Assembly: GCA_027924585.1 (NCBI GenBank)
Contig: BSBM01000059.1
Location: 3,596,001 to 3,660,000, forward strand
Length of the DNA: 64,000 bases
DNA from: Larix kaempferi
Lineage: Eukaryota; Streptophyta; Pinopsida; Pinales; Pinaceae
Reading direction: 5' to 3'
Of this stretch, positions 1-11,046 are shown in pieces. A model generated the notes under the pieces. The model did not search any database. It was not told the origin of the DNA and saw nothing but the letters and a program-made list of their open reading frames with translations. The position numbers and the translations under genes were made by a program. The stretch's first letter is position 1, and every line of letters begins with the position of its first letter.

Positions 1-818
1 GATAACAAGGTACTTCAGGGACAGGTTTAGGTTCTTGTTCTCAGGTTACAGGTTCTTCAGGGACTAGTTCATCAGTCACTCATCCTCGCGGTGTTGGACC
101 TTTTGCTTCTGGGAGTTCTTCAGATGAGGATAGACCAATATGGGAGGAGCCTTCAAGGAAGAGGAAGCCTAAATGGCTTCGTGATACCTTGGAGGAGGCA
201 GAGGCATTTGGTAGACCCTAGGAGGAGATCAGGACAGTAGTGATGCCAAATAGATTGGGTATGGCTCTTGTTGCGAGTCTTCGTAATTCAGAGCCTTCCA
301 CATTTGAGGAGGCCTCTCAGCATCAGGTTTGGAGAGATGCCATGATGGAAGAGTACCATTCCATCATGAAGAATGATGCATGGGAGATAGTGCTGAGACT
401 AGAGGGGAAGTCTGTTGTGACTTCCAAGTGGATCTACAAGGTGAAGCATGCTGCGGATGGTAGTGTGGAGAAGTACAAGGCTCGGTTTGTGGCACGGGGG
501 TTTTCACAGGTTGAGGGAGTTGATTATGATGAGACCTTTGCACCAGTTGCTTGTTATTCTTCCATCAGAGGAGTGATGTCTATAGCAGTAGAGATGGGTT
601 GGAAGATCCACCAGATGGATGTGAAGACTGCATTTCTCGATGGTCTTCTGCAGGAGGAGGTTTACTTAGAGAAACCACAGTGATTCGAGATTCATGGGAG
701 AGAATCTCATGTGTGCAGGCTGAGGAAAGCCTTGTATGGACTGAAGCAAGCTCCTAGAGCTTGGTACTCCAGGATCGATGCGTACTTGACTTCGATGGGT
801 TTTCAGAAGAGTGAGGCT
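1..818 (+). pseudogene. Ty1/copia pol fragment: linker and N-terminal half of reverse transcriptase
   Basis: One reading frame runs from about position 6 through a Ser/Pro/Glu-rich linker (KRKPKWLRDTLEEAE) into a plant copia reverse transcriptase (RVT_2). Visible motifs are [63 protein letters not shown]. Two in-frame stops break it: TAG at 219-221 and TGA at 681-683, the latter just after the EKPQ motif. The frame stops abruptly at KSEA (818), where the sequence switches to TGTTATCACC, the start of an inserted LTR. The same gene resumes at 5304. The gag, protease and integrase parts lie left of the window. The element cannot make an intact polyprotein. Confidence 0.93.
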
Positions 819-3800
819 TGTTATCACCTATTTTGTACAGTAGTTGAAACCTCATTGAGCCGCCAGTGTTGGAACACATCAGTGTTCACTTCCAGAGTAT
901 CTGGGTTTCAGATTTTTGGGTCTAGCCAGTTTTGTTTTTGAGTCGACATGACCATGGCCCCATGGGGGTTTGTAACAAAGTGTGCTAGTAGGGTTTGAGT
1001 GGTTTGGTTCCCCATGACTGGATTAAACAACTAAGGTATTCCAGGGAGTTTTTTCACCGTCAGATTATACTTTGCTTCAGGTGAGATATAATCTCTTGGT
1101 TTTTCTCCCGCTTCCTCCAAAGCTGGAATGCCCGATTTTGGAAATTTTTGCCATGGGGGGTTATTAAAGTCCAACTAATATATATAAACCTACTAGACAC
1201 TATTAGAATAGGTTTTGGTCATGTCCTAAGTCTCTAGGACCCCCAGAAAAATTTTCAAAATTTTTTTACCGGACACGTCGGATTTGGGGTTTTTAATTTT
1301 TAATTATTTTTTAAATTTTAATTAAATTTCTCTATAGTTTAAATAGAGAAATTTGAGTCTGTAATATGTCAGTCATCCGGGGTCCGAATTTAGTGTTTGA
1401 TGGCTCTTTTCATAAGCCAAAAATCACACATGACCCATGGACCAGCTAAACCCAACTTTCGGATGTCAATTCAGCCTCATAATTAATATTTTCTCTAAAA
1501 AGTCATTTACAGAGAAATTATTAATTAAAATAATAAAATTGAATATTTTGGAGATAATCCAAATCTCTCCAAAATTAATCAATTTGATTAAAATAAAAGG
1601 CTAAATGACATGACAATAGACATTTATGAAGATTCCAATCAACTTCAAGTGGCTTAAGTCAACTATCCAGTCACCAGCAAGAGATCCACTTAAGTTAATT
1701 CGCCCTCTCCCATGCAAAAGTTGATTTAGTGAGTTTTCAAGTGGTAATTGGGTTGGTGGGTGTGCATTTAAGTCTAAGGTAGGCGCCCTCATGACTCATC
1801 AATTACCATAGCTTGGCTCCCTTTACAAGATTCGAGTTAGTACCTACCACCAATCCACTTGTCTACCAACCTACTCGCCTCCCTCATCAAGCTCACGTCA
1901 TTCCTCATTTGCCTCACGTGTGTCCTTGTTGTAATTTGCTTATTGGTTGGTGATACTTCCCATGCAATCACCCAAGTCGAGTTATGCCACCTCTTCATTC
2001 TTACCTACCAACAAGTCGAGTTGTCATTCGAATTAGCTCTCCAAGCTTAGTTTTGATTGGAATTCGACCTCCATGTCTATTGTTTTGTCTCTCACTCAAA
2101 GCCAATTCGACCTAGGGTTTTAGCTTTTAGTTTTACTATAAAGAGAGGCCCATTTGGGTTGTTATCTCATGGAATTTTTGTGCACCATTACTCTGGCAAA
2201 TTTGTACTAGATCATAGCAATTGCTATCTTGAAATAAAATTCGACTTTGGAGGTCCATGCGATTTGTGCAACATTTATGAATGCTTCTCTTGTGAGGTGA
2301 CTTCTTTCTATGCTTTCAATTTAATGCTTATGTGATTGATCAAGTAACTAGCTTTAGAAGTCTATATTCTAGAACATAAGATCTACCATTTGTGGCTTTC
2401 AATTTGGTTTATTATGCAATGTTGATCAATGAGTTATATGAATAGGACGTACTCAGTTATACTAGCATTGATATAACCTTGGTTTTCGTGGCATACTAGT
2501 CATATATTTGATCTCACTTTTGCATTGAGTTGTTTGTCTTTGAATAGGTTTTTCCAGGTGTAGGAGGGTGTGAGCTCGGCTGCATCTAGCCCATCTTCAT
2601 CATCACAAGTGATTTTTAACATTGTTGTCTTTCCAGGATCTACAAGGGTTGAGGTTGTTCCAAGAAGAAGCACAAAGAGACTTTGCTCCAAGATACATCC
2701 TTAAAACAAAATCATTTAAAAAAAACCTTGGTTACTTGTACCTTAGGCTTCCCATTCTTCAAGCCCTCTTGTCTTCTCCTTGAAAACCTTTTGCATTTGA
2801 CTTGCTATCCTTTTCCTCCATTGCCCTAATCTAGCCCTACCACATCCTAGCTCTCGTCATACTTCTTTTTGGCCTCTCGTCCCCCTTCAATTTTCCTCCT
2901 CTTTCCATTCCATTCGCCCTCTCTCTTTGCTCTCGTCTTACCCTAGAAAAACTACCTTCTTCCTCTCGTCTTACCCTACCCTCTCCTTCCTTTCGTCCCA
3001 TCTCTCTAGCCACTCTTCTTTGCCTTCCATCCTCTTCTCGTTTGCCATCCTTTCCTTCTCGTCCACTTCCTTTTGCCCTAAAAACATCAAAAACAAACAA
3101 AGTTGTTAGTAGTAGTAGTTATTAGTTGTTGGTAGATTTGCATGGATAGATCTTAGTTAGATTTCAATTACTAGTTTTATTTCTTTGCATATATAGATCT
3201 CATAAAAAGTGTAAGAAACTTGCATTGTCTTTTGAGATACTTAGCCATTTTCATATTAGAATCTCTTTTTCCATACCATCATAAGCTTGCATGTAGCATT
3301 AGATCTCCTTTATAGACTTTAGTTTTGTTAAAAGTTTCAATTTGTTTTGGTTATCTAAAATCTAATGGGCATTTGAGTTGTTCACTTGTGGTAGATCTTT
3401 CCTTGAGAAAGAAGAGTTTTGAGAAGATTTGAAGCAAATAGAAGAGAGAAATTCCTAATATAAAAAGCCATCAAGAAGACAAGAAGGCGATCCAAACCAA
3501 GAGACTAGTATTTATCCTTTTGTAATAGCTCTTAGAAGCTTGTTTCAATTATTTTCCAAGTTACATCTCTCAAAGTCCTTCAAAGGGTTAGAAACCCAAG
3601 GCAATTGTAAAAGCTTAATAAAAGTTAAGCGGAGGAGGCCTCCACTTTTTTGGGTCTTCTTCCCCATTTGGGGAAGAGTGTCGTGTTTGGTTGGCCTAGA
3701 TCTGTTATTTCATGCTCTTAGATTAGTTTACATTTCAATAAGTTGTTCTTGTTACAATTTCCGGTTTACTTACCCCCATGCTCTCTCGAGTACGGTCTTT

Positions 3801-5303
3801 GACCTGAAAGAGATTCTTGGGTAGATTAGACTTTATTTCCTGTTCAATATTTCATTTTTATCTTGTCTTTTCTCTTCCAAACCTTGACCAGAGTAGAGCT
3901 AACTTTGGGATCGTATCCCAAAGGCCACATAATTTTGTGGTAGCTACTCGTTCCCCCATCAGCTTCTTGTGGACATCTAGCTAGCCGGAAGGTTTCCAAG
4001 ACTGGTGGCTTCTAGTGGTTGACCTTGTTCGGAGGTTGATCCCACCTATTAGATTAGAATTTGTGTGGTAGAACACTAGATTTTCCAGTTTCATTTTATT
4101 TGGCAAGTAGCATTGTTAGCAAATGTTTCATATCTTTCAAATCTATCACATTGTTTAATCATTTAAAGTTGAATTATCTTGCTACTACAAACTACTTTTT
4201 GCTTCTTAAAACGAACCAAAGTCTCTTGAACTTGGCCAAATCCAAGTAAAGAGCACTCTCTATCGGAGAGCATCTTAGTCTTGCATAATTCCTTGCATTA
4301 GGCATTTGTTAATTAGCAAGTCTCTTGAACTGTGGTCATAAGATCAAGTCAAGAGCGCTCTCTGTCGGAGAGTTGAACAAAGTGCTCTAATAATAAAAAA
4401 TTTCCACCCATATTTCCCTTTTAATTAATTTACCTTGGTCTCTGTCCTACACCCGTATGCTCTGCCAACCGGAAACGGTTGGGCTAGTACTCAGAAAGGT
4501 GTAAGACTTGTTAAGTTCACAAGTGAAAACATTAATTAAAATTTTACCCAAAACCCCAACCAAGACAAAATCACTCAGTACTTCCTCTAACAGGTGGTGC
4601 CGGGATTCCACTGTCAGACTCGAGGGAGGTCAAGCCGTAAGCACACTTGCCCTCTTTGCAATCTGGGTGCTCTCGACCTATCATCTAAAAGGTTGCCAGT
4701 GGTTCTTTTTTGGTTAAGGTTCCACCTTTTTGAATATCCTTGTTCTTAGCCATAATAATCAAGACCACTAAAATCTTTAATTTACCAAGATAAGCTGCAA
4801 AACGTTCTCAAAAACTTTTATCTCAAACACTTGTATCAAGCATTTCACAATCACTTTTACATTTTGACTCCATAAGGCACTGGTCCTTAATCACAATATT
4901 TTTATTTGCTTATTTATCAATATTGGAGCATTTGTGTTAATTTTCGTAAAGGTGATTTATTTCTGATTCAGTGTATCTCTCATCTTCTATTTTGCAACGT
5001 GGATTGCGTTATCTTGTTTTTCATTAAAGTATTATTGTGTCTCTCACTTTCAAAAAACTCCTAAACAACACCCATCTGCATCACAACACCAAAAACATTT
5101 TAAACACACAAGAGCCTTAGACAACTCTTTTGTAGGGACTACCCCCCTTGGCTTCGTTAGGAGTTTGCCTAAACGGAGGAGCTGGGATTCAGGTGACAAT
5201 ACCTGGCTCATTGCTTGCTCCCAAGGCCACACCTCTCTCACTTGTAGTGAAGAGACAGCTTTCGAAAGATTTCCGTTGCTGGTGTGCAATCTGGCGGACA
5301 ACA
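819..5303. mobile_element. 4.5-kb LTR-type insertion (probable solo LTR) inside the copia pol gene
   Basis: The segment begins TGTTATCACC and ends GGACAACA, so it has TG...CA ends. It is flanked by the 5-bp direct repeat AGGCT (814-818 and 5304-5308). Removing it and one AGGCT rejoins the copia reverse transcriptase in frame (KSEA to DLNLYYIVV). This is the signature of integrase-mediated insertion. I found no second copy of its first bases inside it and no coding domains, so a solo LTR is the simplest reading. The interior is AT-rich and non-coding. It holds a 12-bp-arm hairpin at 1324-1354, a pyrimidine-rich stretch at about 2840-3080 and an AATAAA motif near 3617. A PBS-like string (TGGTGCCGGGATTCC) near 4593 leaves open a rearranged non-autonomous element. 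Orientation is uncertain. Confidence 0.75.
1324..1354. repeat. Perfect 12-bp inverted repeat (hairpin)
   Basis: AAATTTCTCTAT at 1324-1335 and ATAGAGAAATTT at 1343-1354 are perfect reverse complements separated by 7 bases. The hairpin lies in AT-rich non-coding DNA of the long LTR-type insertion. No flanking duplication was seen, so I do not call it a separate MITE. Confidence 0.6.
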
Positions 5304-6328
5304 AGGCTGATCTCAACCTTTACTACATTGTGGTTGGTGGAGATCCTCTCATTCTTTTGTTATATTTTGATGACTTGTTTATCACTGGAGAGGAGCATCT
5401 CGTTGCACATTGCAAGAGAGACCTTGCTACTGAGTACGAGATGACTGACATTGGGTTGATGCATTATTATCTGGGGATGGAGATTTGGCAGGAGCTTGGA
5501 CATATTTTCCTGGGACAGGGGAAGTATGCAGTTGATATTCTGAGGAGATTGCAGATGGAGGATTGCGGGCCGATGTTTACACCTATGAACAACAACTAGA
5601 AGCAGCTTCATGCTTCAGAGGGTAAGTTGGTGGATCCTACACTTTATTGTCAGCTCATTGGGTCGTTGATGTATCTGTTCAACACTAGGCTAGACTTGTG
5701 TTTTGCGGTGAACACTCTTATCCAATTCATGGTGGAGCCTAGGAGTGGACATTGGACTACCGCAAAACATGTGCTAAGATACCTTGTAGGTATAGTGGAC
5801 TATGGTTTGGACTACAGGGGTTCGGGTGGAGTCAATTTGGTTTGTTTCACAGATTCAGACTGGGCAGGCAGTGTGAGAGATCGAAAGAGCACTTCCGGTT
5901 GTTGTTTCAGTTTGGGCTCGGTAGCAGTGTCGTGGTTCAGTCGGAAAAATAAGTCCCTTGTGTTGAGTTCTGTTGAGGCTGAGTATATGGCAGCCAGTCA
6001 AGCTACTTGCGAGGCACTGTGGCTTCGTAAGTTGTTGGTAGACTTGTTTGATCAGGAGCTTAGGCCTACGGTGATATACTATGACAATCAGAGTTGCATT
6101 CAGCTCTCTAAGAATCCAGTGTTCCATGACGGGTCAATGCATATTGAGATTAGGTACCATTTCATCCGTGACTACGTTCAGAGAGGAGCAGTAGAGTTGC
6201 AGTACATATCCACTGATGAGCAGGTAGCAGATATCCTGACGAAATCTTTGGGGAGGGGCAAGTTTTTTTTCTTTAGAGACAAGTTGGGAGCGGTGCAGAA
6301 CACCTTCCTCAGTAAGAGGGAGTGTTAG
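5304..6328 (+). pseudogene. Ty1/copia pol fragment: C-terminal reverse transcriptase and RNase H
   Basis: This is the continuation of the copia gene interrupted at 818. It reads through LYYIVVGGDPLILLLYFDDL (a YVDD-type active site with Phe at the second position), then YLGMEIW and GKYAVDILRR, to a stop at 5597-5599. After the stop the same frame gives LYCQLIGSLMYL, the RNase H motif CFTDSDWAGS, DRKSTSGCCF, SSVEAEYMAA and VADILTKSLG. It ends SKREC with TAG at 6326-6328. The polypurine tract AAGAGGGAG (6314-6322) and the 3' LTR start (TGTTAG at 6323) overlap the gene end, as is usual in plant copia elements. Premature stops make it inactive. Confidence 0.93.
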
Positions 6329-6935
6329 TTTTTATACCTAGGAAGTTTCCCCTAGGTGACTTTTTGCCTAAGTCACTTAAGTGGGGAAAAAGTGACCCTT
6401 GCATTAAATGACTTGAGATGAGCATTTAATTAGACTTTATAACTTAAAGTCACTTCTGGGTAAAAATTTAAGTGAGGTGAATTAAAATTATTTGTATGAG
6501 ATTTAATGAGAGATTAATCTCATCCATCCATCTTAATCATTTCTCACTGTTGGATTGAATCTCTTCACTAACCCTAGGGATTCACCCAAAAAGGCAAGGG
6601 AGGCATTTTCAGCATTTACTTTTGAGAGAGAAGTGGAAAAAAGAGAGCTGAGAGTTTGCACAGATATCGAGGAGGCAGCTAGGGCAGTTTTATACCAGCA
6701 TGCATTTCGAGGAGAGCTTTTTTAGTGGTTACATTTCACAAAATCCATACAACTGCATTTAGTGGTGTGCATGGTTAAATTAGTTTTCTGCCTGTTAAGT
6801 GTTTTTACAGCGTGTTTAATTGTCTGTAATTTGTATAAGTAGTTTCCAACCAATGCAAAACCAGTTGGGGATGAAAACATTGAAAAATGTGACATAAACC
6901 AGCGAGCTAAAATAATACAGAAAATTTACAGATAA
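6323..6935 (+). mobile_element. 3' LTR of the split copia element (right end approximate)
   Basis: TGTTAGTTTTTATACC starts directly after a polypurine tract at the end of the copia gene, the expected position for the 3' LTR. The body is non-coding. The right end is estimated from the start of the minisatellite near 6935, because the 5' LTR lies outside the window and no target duplication could be tested. Confidence 0.65.
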
Positions 6936-7849
6936 AACTCCCCATGCACTTCAATATTTTCCCCAAGCACTTTAAAATTGCCCCCATGAACTTCAATAAT
7001 TGCCCCAAGCACTTCTTAATTGACCCATGGATGATAGAAACGCCCCATGCACTTAAATACTTGCCTCGACCACTTCAAAATTTCCCCAACGATGATAAAA
7101 ACACCCAGATACTTCAATATTTTCCCGAGGCACTTCAAAATTCTCGTAACGAAGATAAAAACGCCCCTATCCACTTCCATATTTGCACAGGCACTTCATT
7201 ACTTTCCCTAGACACTTCAAAATTCATCCAATAATGACAAAGATGCCCTAGGTACTTCAATACTTTCCCTAGTTAAGGTAGAAAAAGACTCGACAATGAT
7301 ATAATCACCCAGGCAATCACAAAATTGCGCCAGTACACACAAATTTGCCTTAGCATGTGATAACTTTGGCCATCACTGATTTAAAATGTCCCAACACTAT
7401 AAAAGCATCCTTACATTGATAAACAACGACCCCATGCACTTCTAGATTTACCCACTGATGAGAAAAACACTCCATGCACTTCAAAATTCACCCATTGACA
7501 AGAAAAATGCCCTAGGCACTTCAATACTTTCCATGGGCACTTCAAAATTCTCTGAAAGATGATAAAAATGCCCTAAGCACTTCAATATTTTCCCCAAGCA
7601 CTCAAAATTGCCCCCAGTCACTTCAATACTTGCCCCATGTACTTCTAAACTGACCCAATAATGATAGAAACATCCCATGCACTTCAATAATTGCCTCAAC
7701 CACTTCAAAATTCTCCCGACGATGATAAAAACCCCCATACACTGCAATATTTTCCCAGGCACTTGAAAATTCTCGCAACGACGATAAAAACGCCCCCATC
7801 CACTTCCATGTTTTCCCAGGCACTTCATTACATGCCCTAGACACTTCAA
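6935..7849. repeat. Diverged minisatellite block 1
   Basis: The block consists of many diverged copies of a short motif of the form GCCCCATGCACTTCAAAATT followed by CACCCA and GATGATAAAAAC. Words such as CACTTCAA and GCCCCATGCAC recur throughout. It abuts the copia LTR on the left and is cut by the duplication junction at 7849. Long open frames on the minus strand here are translations of the repeat, not genes. Confidence 0.85.
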
Positions 7850-9414
7850 TAAGTTGTTCTTGTTACAATTTCCGATTTACTTACCCCCATGCTCTCTCGA
7901 GTACGGTCTTTGACCTGAAAGAGATTCTTGGGTAGATTAGACTTTATTTCCTGTTCAATATTTCATTTTTATCTTGTCTTTTCTCTTCCAAACCTTGACC
8001 AGAGTAGAGCTAACTTTGGGATCGTATCCCAAAGGCCACATAATTTTGTGGTAGCTACTCGTTCCCCCATCAGCTTCTTGTGGACATCTAGCTAGACGGA
8101 AGGTTTCCAAGACTGGTGGCTTCTAGTGGTTGACCTTGTTCGGAGGTTGATCCCACCTATTAGATTAGAATTTGTGTGGTAGAACACTAGATTTTCCAGT
8201 TTCATTTTATTTGGCAAGTAGCATTGTTAGCAAATGTTTCATATCTTTCAAATCTATCACATTGTTTAATCATTTAAAGTTGAATTATCTTGCTACTACA
8301 AACTACTTTTTGCTTCTTAAAACGAACCAAAGTCTCTTGAACTTGGCCAAATCCAAGTCAAGAGCACTCTCTATCGGAGAGCATCTTAGTCTTGCATCAT
8401 TCCTTGCATTAGGCATTTGTTAATTAGCAAGTCTCTTGAACTGTGGTCATAAGATCAAGTCAAGAGTGCTTTCTATCGGAGAGTTGAACAAAGTGCTCTA
8501 ATAATAAAAAAATTCCACCCATATTTCCCTTTTAATTAATTTACCTTGGTCTCTGTCCTACACCCGTATGCTCTGCCAACCGGAAACGGTTGGGCTAGTA
8601 CTCAGAAAGGTGTAAGACTTGTTAAGTTCACAAGTGAAAACATTAATTAAAATTTTACCCAAAACCCCAACCAAGACAAAATCACTGAGTACTTCCTCTA
8701 ACAGGTGGTGCCGGGATTCCACTGTCAGATTCGAGGGCGGTCAAGCCGTAAGCACACTTGCCCTCTTTGCAATCTGGGTGCTCTCGACCTATCATCTAAA
8801 AGGTTGCCAGTGGTTCTTTTTTGGTTAAGGTTCCACCTTTTTGAATATCCTTGTTCTTAGCCATAATAATCAAGACCACTAAAATCTTTAATTTACCAAG
8901 ATAAGCTGCAAAACGTTCTCAAAAACTTTTATCTCAAACACTTGTATCAAGCATTTCACAATCACTTTTACATTTTGACTCCATAAGGCACTGGTCCTTA
9001 ATCACAATATTTTTATTTGCTTATTTATCAATATTGGAGCATTTGTGTTAATTTTCGTAAAGGTGATTTATTTCTGATTCAGTGTATCTCTCATCTTCTA
9101 TTTTGCAACGTGGATTGCGTTATCTTGTTTTTCATTAAAGTATTATTGTGTCTCTCACTTTCAAAAAACTCCTAAACAACACCCATCTGCATCACAACAC
9201 CAAAAACATTTTAAACACACAAGAGCCTTAGACAACTCTTTTGTAGGGACTACCCCCCTTGGCTTCGTTAGGAGTTTGCCTAAACGGAGGAGCTGGGATT
9301 CAGGTGACAATACCTGGCTCATTGCTTGCTCCCAAGGCCACACCTCTCTCACTAATAGTGAAGAGACAGCTTTCGAAAGATTTCCATTGCTGGTGTGCAA
9401 TCTGGCGGACAACA
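7850..9414. mobile_element. Second copy of the tail of the LTR-type insertion (5' truncated)
   Basis: This corresponds base for base to 3739-5303, apart from scattered substitutions. It lacks the first 2.9 kb of the insertion because the duplication breakpoint fell inside it. It ends in GGACAACA followed by the AGGCT target sequence and the copia gene, as in copy 1. Confidence 0.9.
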
Positions 9415-10439
9415 AGGCTGATCTCAACCTTTACTACATTGTGGTTGGTGGAGATCCTCTCATTCTTTTGTTATATTTTGATGACTTGTTTATCACTGGA
9501 GAGGAGCGTCTCGTTGCACATTGCAAGAGAGACCTTGCTACTGAGTACGAGATGACTGACATTGGGTTGATGCATTATTATCTGGGGATGGAGATTTGGC
9601 AGGAGCTTGGACATATTTTCCTGGGACAGGGGAAGTATGCAGTTGATATTCTGAGGAGATTGCAGATGGAGGATTGCGGGCCGATGTTTACACCTATGAA
9701 CAACAACTAGAAGCAGCTTCATGCTTCAGAGGGTAAGTTGGTGGATCCTACACTTTATTGTCAGCTCATTGGGTCGTTGATGTATCTGTTCAACACTAGG
9801 CTAGACTTGTGTTTTGCGGTGAACACTCTTATCCAATTCATGGTGGAGCCTAGGAGTGGACATTGGACTACCGCAAAACATGTGCTGAGATACCTTGTAG
9901 GTATAGTGGACTATGGTTTGGACTACAGGGGTTCGGGTGGAGTCAATTTGGTTTGTTTCACAGATTCAGACTGGGCAGGCAGTGTGAGAGATCGAAAGAG
10001 CACTTCCGGTTGTTGTTTCAGTTTGGGCTCGGTAGCAGTGTCGTGGTTCAGTCGGAAAAATAAGTCCCTTGTGTTGAGTTCTGTTGAGGCTGAGTATATG
10101 GCAGCCAGTCAAGCTACTTGCGAGGCACTGTGGCTTCGTAAGTTGTTGGTAGACTTGTTTGATCAGGAGCTTAGGCCTACGGTGATCTACTATGACAATC
10201 AGAGTTGCATTCAGCTCTCTAAGAATCCAGTGTTCCATGACGGGTCAATGCATATTGAGATTAGGTACCATTTCATCCGTGACTACGTTCAGAGAGGAGC
10301 AGTAGAGTTGCAGTACATATCCACTGATGAGCAGGTAGCAGATATCCTGACGAAATCTTTGGGGAGGGGCAAGTTTGTTTTCTTTAGAGACAAGTTGGGA
10401 GCGGTGCAGAACACCTTCCTCAGTAAGAGGGAGTGTTAG
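9415..10439 (+). pseudogene. Second copy of copia reverse transcriptase C-terminus and RNase H
   Basis: Duplicate of 5304-6328 with the same YFDD active site, the same in-frame stop (9708-9710) and the same terminal SKREC. Only a few coding differences are visible, for example GKFVFF here against GKFFFF in copy 1. It is non-functional and has no 5' half of its own. Confidence 0.93.
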
Positions 10440-11046
10440 TTTTTATACTTAGGAAGTTTCCCCTAGGTGACTTTTTGCCTAAGTCACTTAAGTGGGGAAA
10501 AAGTGACCCTTGCATTAAATGACTTGAGATGAGCATTTAATTAGACTTTATAACTTAAAGTCACTTATGGGTAAAAATTTAAGTGAGGTGAATTAAAATT
10601 ATTTGTATGAGATTTAATGAGAGATTAATCTCATCCATCCATCTTAATCATTTCTCACTGTTGGATTGAATCTCTTCACTAACCCTAGGGATTCACCCAA
10701 AAAGGCAAGGGAGGCATTTTCAGCATTTACTTTTGAGAGAGAAGTGGAAAAAAGAGAGCTGAGAGTTTGCACAGATATCGAGGAGGCAGCTAGGGCAGTT
10801 TTATACCAGCATGCATTTCGAGGAGAGCTTTTTTAGTGGTTACATTTCACAAAATCCGTACAACTGCATTTAGTGGTGTGCATGGTTAAATTAGTTTTCT
10901 GCCTGTTAAGTGTTTTTACAGCGTGTTTAATTGTCTGTAATTTGTATAAGTAGTTTCCAACCAATGCAAAACCAGTTGGGGATGAAAACATTGAAAAATG
11001 TGACATAAACCAGCGAGCTAAAATAATACAGAAAATTTACAGATAA
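10434..11046 (+). mobile_element. Second copy of the copia 3' LTR
   Basis: Duplicate of 6323-6935 at offset 4111, starting TGTTAGTTTTTATAC after the same polypurine tract. The right end is approximate, set by the start of the minisatellite. Confidence 0.65.

Larger units (their letters stand above)
3739..7849 (+). repeat. Tandem segmental duplication, copy 1 (4111 bp)
   Basis: This interval is repeated at once, head to tail, at 7850-11960. It contains the last 1.57 kb of the LTR-type insertion, the copia reverse transcriptase/RNase H half, the copia 3' LTR and about 0.9 kb of minisatellite. I noticed roughly thirty single-base differences between the copies, so the duplication is much younger than the elements it carries. 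Both copies share the same in-frame stop in the copia gene (5597-5599 and 9708-9710). Confidence 0.95.

Noticed and set aside
2837-3100. Minus-strand 87-residue Arg/Glu-rich open frame
   Set aside because: It is the antisense of a pyrimidine-rich low-complexity stretch (CTCTCGTC, TTCCTT words) within a non-coding LTR-type insertion.
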